NCBI RefSeq assembly: GCF_039545055.1
Contig: NZ_BAABRP010000004.1
Span: 154,501-218,500, forward strand
Reading direction: 5' to 3'
Origin: Deinococcus carri
Lineage (GTDB): Bacteria > Deinococcota > Deinococci > Deinococcales > Deinococcaceae
DNA length: 64,000 bases
The position numbers and the translations under genes were made by a program. Positions 62,117 through 64,000 of this stretch are shown one piece after another. The first letter of the stretch is position 1. The number at the start of each line of letters is the position of its first letter. The notes beneath the pieces are model-generated. The model searched no databases and was not told the origin of the DNA. It saw only the letters and a program-made list of their open reading frames with translations.

Positions 62117-63529
62117 TCACGAGTTCACGCCCTGCACCAATGGTTTTAACCGGCACACAGCTTCTTCTATGACGCCGGAACTGGCTGCCGCATAACTCAG
62201 GCGCACGAACGCCTCATCCGATTCCTCCGGAAAGAACCCACTCCCCGCACTGACCTGCACCCCGGCACGCGCCGCTCCCTCCGCGAACGCCAAGTCCCCC
62301 AACCCCCCGGGCAACTGCACCCACAGGTTGTACCCGCCTTGCGGGACGAGGAACAGCCGCGCTTCAGGCCAATGTTGGGCCAGCGCCCGCACCATCGTGT
62401 CCCGCCGCACCCGCAGCGCGCCTTGCAGGTCCTTGAGGTGACGCGGCCAGCCCCGGGCAGTCAGGACACCCAGGGCCACTTCTTGCATCGGCCCCGCCAG
62501 AAAGTAGTCCTCGACGGCACGCGCGTTTCGCAGACGCGTCAAGACCGGGCCGCGCGCGATCAGGGCCGCGATCCGCAGACCGGGGGCCGCCGCCTTGGTC
62601 AGCGAGCGCAGATACACGACGCGCCCCTCACCCGCCAAGGCCAGGGGTGGCAGCGGTTCACCTTCCAGGGTGAGGTCACGGGCGTAGTCATCCTCAAGGA
62701 TGAACGCGCCGGCCCGCTCCGCCGCCGCCAGCACCGCCACACGGCGTTCGGGGGTGAGCACGGCACCTGTCGGATTGGCATACCGCGGTTGCAGATACAC
62801 GACCTTCGCGCCAGAGGAGCGCAACGCCACGTCCAGCAAGTCAGGCCGAATCCCCTGGGCGTCGGCCGGAACGGGGATAGGCTGCACGCCGACGGCGTGC
62901 GCGGCGGCAAGCACGCCGTAATACGTCGGCGACTCCACCAGCAGCGGCGCGCCGGGGGGCAGCAGGGCGCGCAGGACGGTCGAAAGCCCCGCCTGCCCAC
63001 CCGGGACGATCAGCACGTCTGACGCCCGGTACTCTCCGCCCAGTTCCCGTGCGAGCCAGACCCGCAGCGCTTCAAGCCCCTCAGGGGGCAGACGCGACCA
63101 CACTCCGGGGCGTTTGGCCGCTTCTTTCAGGGCCTTACCCAGCAGGTCCAGGGGTTGCAGCGTCTCGTCCGGGTACCCGCTGCCCAGGGGCAGGGTGTCG
63201 GGGAGCGGGGGCCGGAACAGGTCTTGAACATGCCCCGGCAGGGCGGAGCGCCCGGAGAGGGTGACGGTCTGCCACCCGAGGTCGCGCCCCAGGGGCGCGG
63301 GGATGGCCTCCGCCACGAACGTTCCGTGGCCCGGACGGGTGACAATCAGGCCGTCGCGTGCAAGCTGCGCCAGCACCCCACTCACCGTCACAGGGCTGGT
63401 CCTGTAACGGCGCGTCAACTCGCGAACCGAGGGCAGTTGTTCACCGGGTTGCAACTCATGCTGGAGAAGTGCTTTCAGGGCGAGCAACAGGCGTTGTCTG
63501 CTGGAGGCACTTCCACTCTCGATGGACAT
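62117..63529 (-). CDS. MocR-type regulator (GntR head plus aminotransferase)
   Basis: Regulator of 470 residues. The N-terminal GntR winged helix reads ELQPGEQLPSVRELTRRYRT then SPVTVSGVLAQLARDGLIVT; the rest is a fold-type I PLP domain with YLQPRYANPTGAVL, DDYARDLTLE and the Schiff-base Lys in YLRSLTKAAAPGLRI. Start at ATG 63529 because -10 TATGAT lies six bases upstream. MocR proteins sense vitamin B6 or amino-acid-PLP adducts. Only 16 bases separate it from the divergent EamA gene, its probable target. Confidence 0.9.
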   Translation of the reverse strand: MSIESGSASSRQRLLLALKALLQHELQPGEQLPSVRELTRRYRTSPVTVSGVLAQLARDGLIVTRPGHGTFVAEAIPAPLGRDLGWQTVTLSGRSALPGHVQDLFRPPLPDTLPLGSGYPDETLQPLDLLGKALKEAAKRPGVWSRLPPEGLEALRVWLARELGGEYRASDVLIVPGGQAGLSTVLRALLPPGAPLLVESPTYYGVLAAAHAVGVQPIPVPADAQGIRPDLLDVALRSSGAKVVYLQPRYANPTGAVLTPERRVAVLAAAERAGAFILEDDYARDLTLEGEPLPPLALAGEGRVVYLRSLTKAAAPGLRIAALIARGPVLTRLRNARAVEDYFLAGPMQEVALGVLTARGWPRHLKDLQGALRVRRDTMVRALAQHWPEARLFLVPQGGYNLWVQLPGGLGDLAFAEGAARAGVQVSAGSGFFPEESDEAFVRLSYAAASSGVIEEAVCRLKPLVQGVNS

Positions 63530-63545
63530 ACCGTTATCATAAAAC
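63530..63545. promoter_or_regulatory. Overlapping divergent leaderless promoters
   Basis: The 16 bases between the start codons hold TATGAT on the minus strand (63536-63541, six bases from the MocR ATG) and TATCAT on the plus strand (63535-63540, five bases from the EamA GTG). The two -10 boxes nearly coincide, so RNA polymerase can serve only one gene at a time. Confidence 0.5.
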
Positions 63546-64000
63546 GTGAAGAACATTGGTAGCGTTACAACCTCGAGAGCAGAAACACCCAGGGCAGAGA
63601 CGGTGGGGTGGTGGTGGGCGGCCTTGGGCGTGCTGTGCTTTAGCTTTACCCTCCCGGCGACCCGGCTCGCCGTGCCCGAGTTCGGGGGGTACACCGTCGG
63701 CTTCGGACGCGCGGTTGTGGCTGGGCTGCTGGCGCTGGGCCTGCTGCTCGTGCGGCAGGAGCGCTTCCCTGAGCGCCGTCATTGGCGGGGACTCGCACTC
63801 GTGGCGCTGGGGGTGGTCTTCGGGTTTCCCGTCCTCACGTCTCTTGCGCTGCGCACCGTGCCGTCCTCGCACGGCGCGGTCGTGGTGGGCCTGCTCCCCG
63901 CCGCGACGGCCATCGCCGCCGTGCTGCTGACCCGCGAGCGCCCCCGCCCCGTGTTCTGGCTGGTGTCGGCCCTCGGCGTGGCGGCGGTCGTGGCGTTTGC
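63546..64000 (+). CDS. EamA/DMT family transporter, 3' truncated by window end
   Basis: Membrane transporter, first ~151 residues visible and open to the last base. After a short polar start (VKNIGSVTTSRAETPRAETV) come hydrophobic segments WWWAALGVLCFSFTLPATRL, VAGLLALGLLLV, GLALVALGVVFGFPVLTS and AVVVGLLPAATAIAAVLLT, with the EamA pattern of LLP and RERP. The GTG at 63546 is proposed because of the -10 five bases upstream; an internal GTG near 63600 is an alternative. Usual partner of MocR regulators and probably an exporter of amino acids or vitamers. Confidence 0.8.
   Translation, partial: MKNIGSVTTSRAETPRAETVGWWWAALGVLCFSFTLPATRLAVPEFGGYTVGFGRAVVAGLLALGLLLVRQERFPERRHWRGLALVALGVVFGFPVLTSLALRTVPSSHGAVVVGLLPAATAIAAVLLTRERPRPVFWLVSALGVAAVVAF

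Overview
The window is very GC-rich and is almost certainly a Deinococcus (Deinococcota) chromosome segment or large replicon. The evidence is codon use saturated with G/C at third positions, many four-base ATGA/GTGA gene overlaps, several promoters in which a TANNNT -10 box sits 5-7 bases before the start codon (leaderless mRNA, frequent in this genus), short dispersed intergenic repeats, and the protein families present. No rRNA, tRNA or CRISPR array was seen. Genus is inference; no species is claimed.

Region 1 (1-34.7 kb) is a lipid, CoA-ester and hydroxy-acid catabolic region. It starts inside a phenylacetate-CoA ligase, then MATE exporter, MerR regulator and quinone reductase on the minus strand. 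Next come LysE exporter, long acyl-CoA dehydrogenase and hydrolase on the plus strand, then an M20 peptidase divergent from a LysR regulator. The central operon (10.4-20.2 kb) encodes an SDR, MaoC hydratase, two hot-dog thioesterases, an SMP-30/strictosidine-synthase-like lactonase candidate, a 111-aa protein, an ACAD10/11-type dehydrogenase, a second SDR, an APH-type kinase and a histidine phosphatase; an esterase follows. The kinase plus ACAD pair matches the two halves of human ACAD10/ACAD11 and the LvaA/LvaC pair of Pseudomonas. With a hydroxyacid-oxoacid transhydrogenase at 25.9 kb and an acyl-CoA synthetase beside it, this suggests a 4-hydroxyacid or gamma-lactone degradation island. Two toxin-antitoxin modules (AbrB-Doc and HicAB) interrupt the operon, with a duplicated stub of the downstream SDR gene left behind. 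The same promoter-operator, with -35 TTGACG inside CACGTTCAAARTTGACG, precedes both the LysE/ACAD operon and the SDR operon. A TetR-P450-hydrolase-SDR-patatin operon and a GMC oxidoreductase close the region. A GGDEF-ATPase-TPR giant (20.4-23.75 kb) lies in the middle.

Region 2 (35-52.8 kb) holds a GH2 glycosidase, a tyrosine-recombinase-fold protein that has lost most catalytic residues, a CDF metal exporter, a PucR regulator divergent from a branched-chain-amino-acid-type ABC transporter (LivH, fused LivM-LivG, LivF, no binding protein), and a signalling cluster. The cluster has a CheB-CheR-PAS protein, a PAS histidine-kinase-like protein with Asn at the phospho-acceptor position, and two tandem stand-alone CheB proteins. 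A small acidic protein and an aquaporin-like channel follow. Several MITE-like repeats lie between these genes.

Region 3 (52.9-64 kb) is accessory and partly decayed. It has two TPR/winged-helix/BTAD regulators, pseudogene fragments, short secreted proteins including HhH (ComEA-like) proteins, a four-repeat membrane protein, a YtfG/YtfH-like quinone reductase-HxlR pair, and a MocR regulator divergent from an EamA exporter (cut by the window end). Most interesting is a pair of tiny genes (56136-56431, minus strand) divergent from the second BTAD regulator. The first encodes a 55-residue precursor with a signal peptide and two copies of GGAKEFGQ, one of them the C-terminus; the next encodes a 41-residue peptide ending GGAVEFGQR. 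I propose this as a candidate peptide-signalling (quorum-sensing-like) module.
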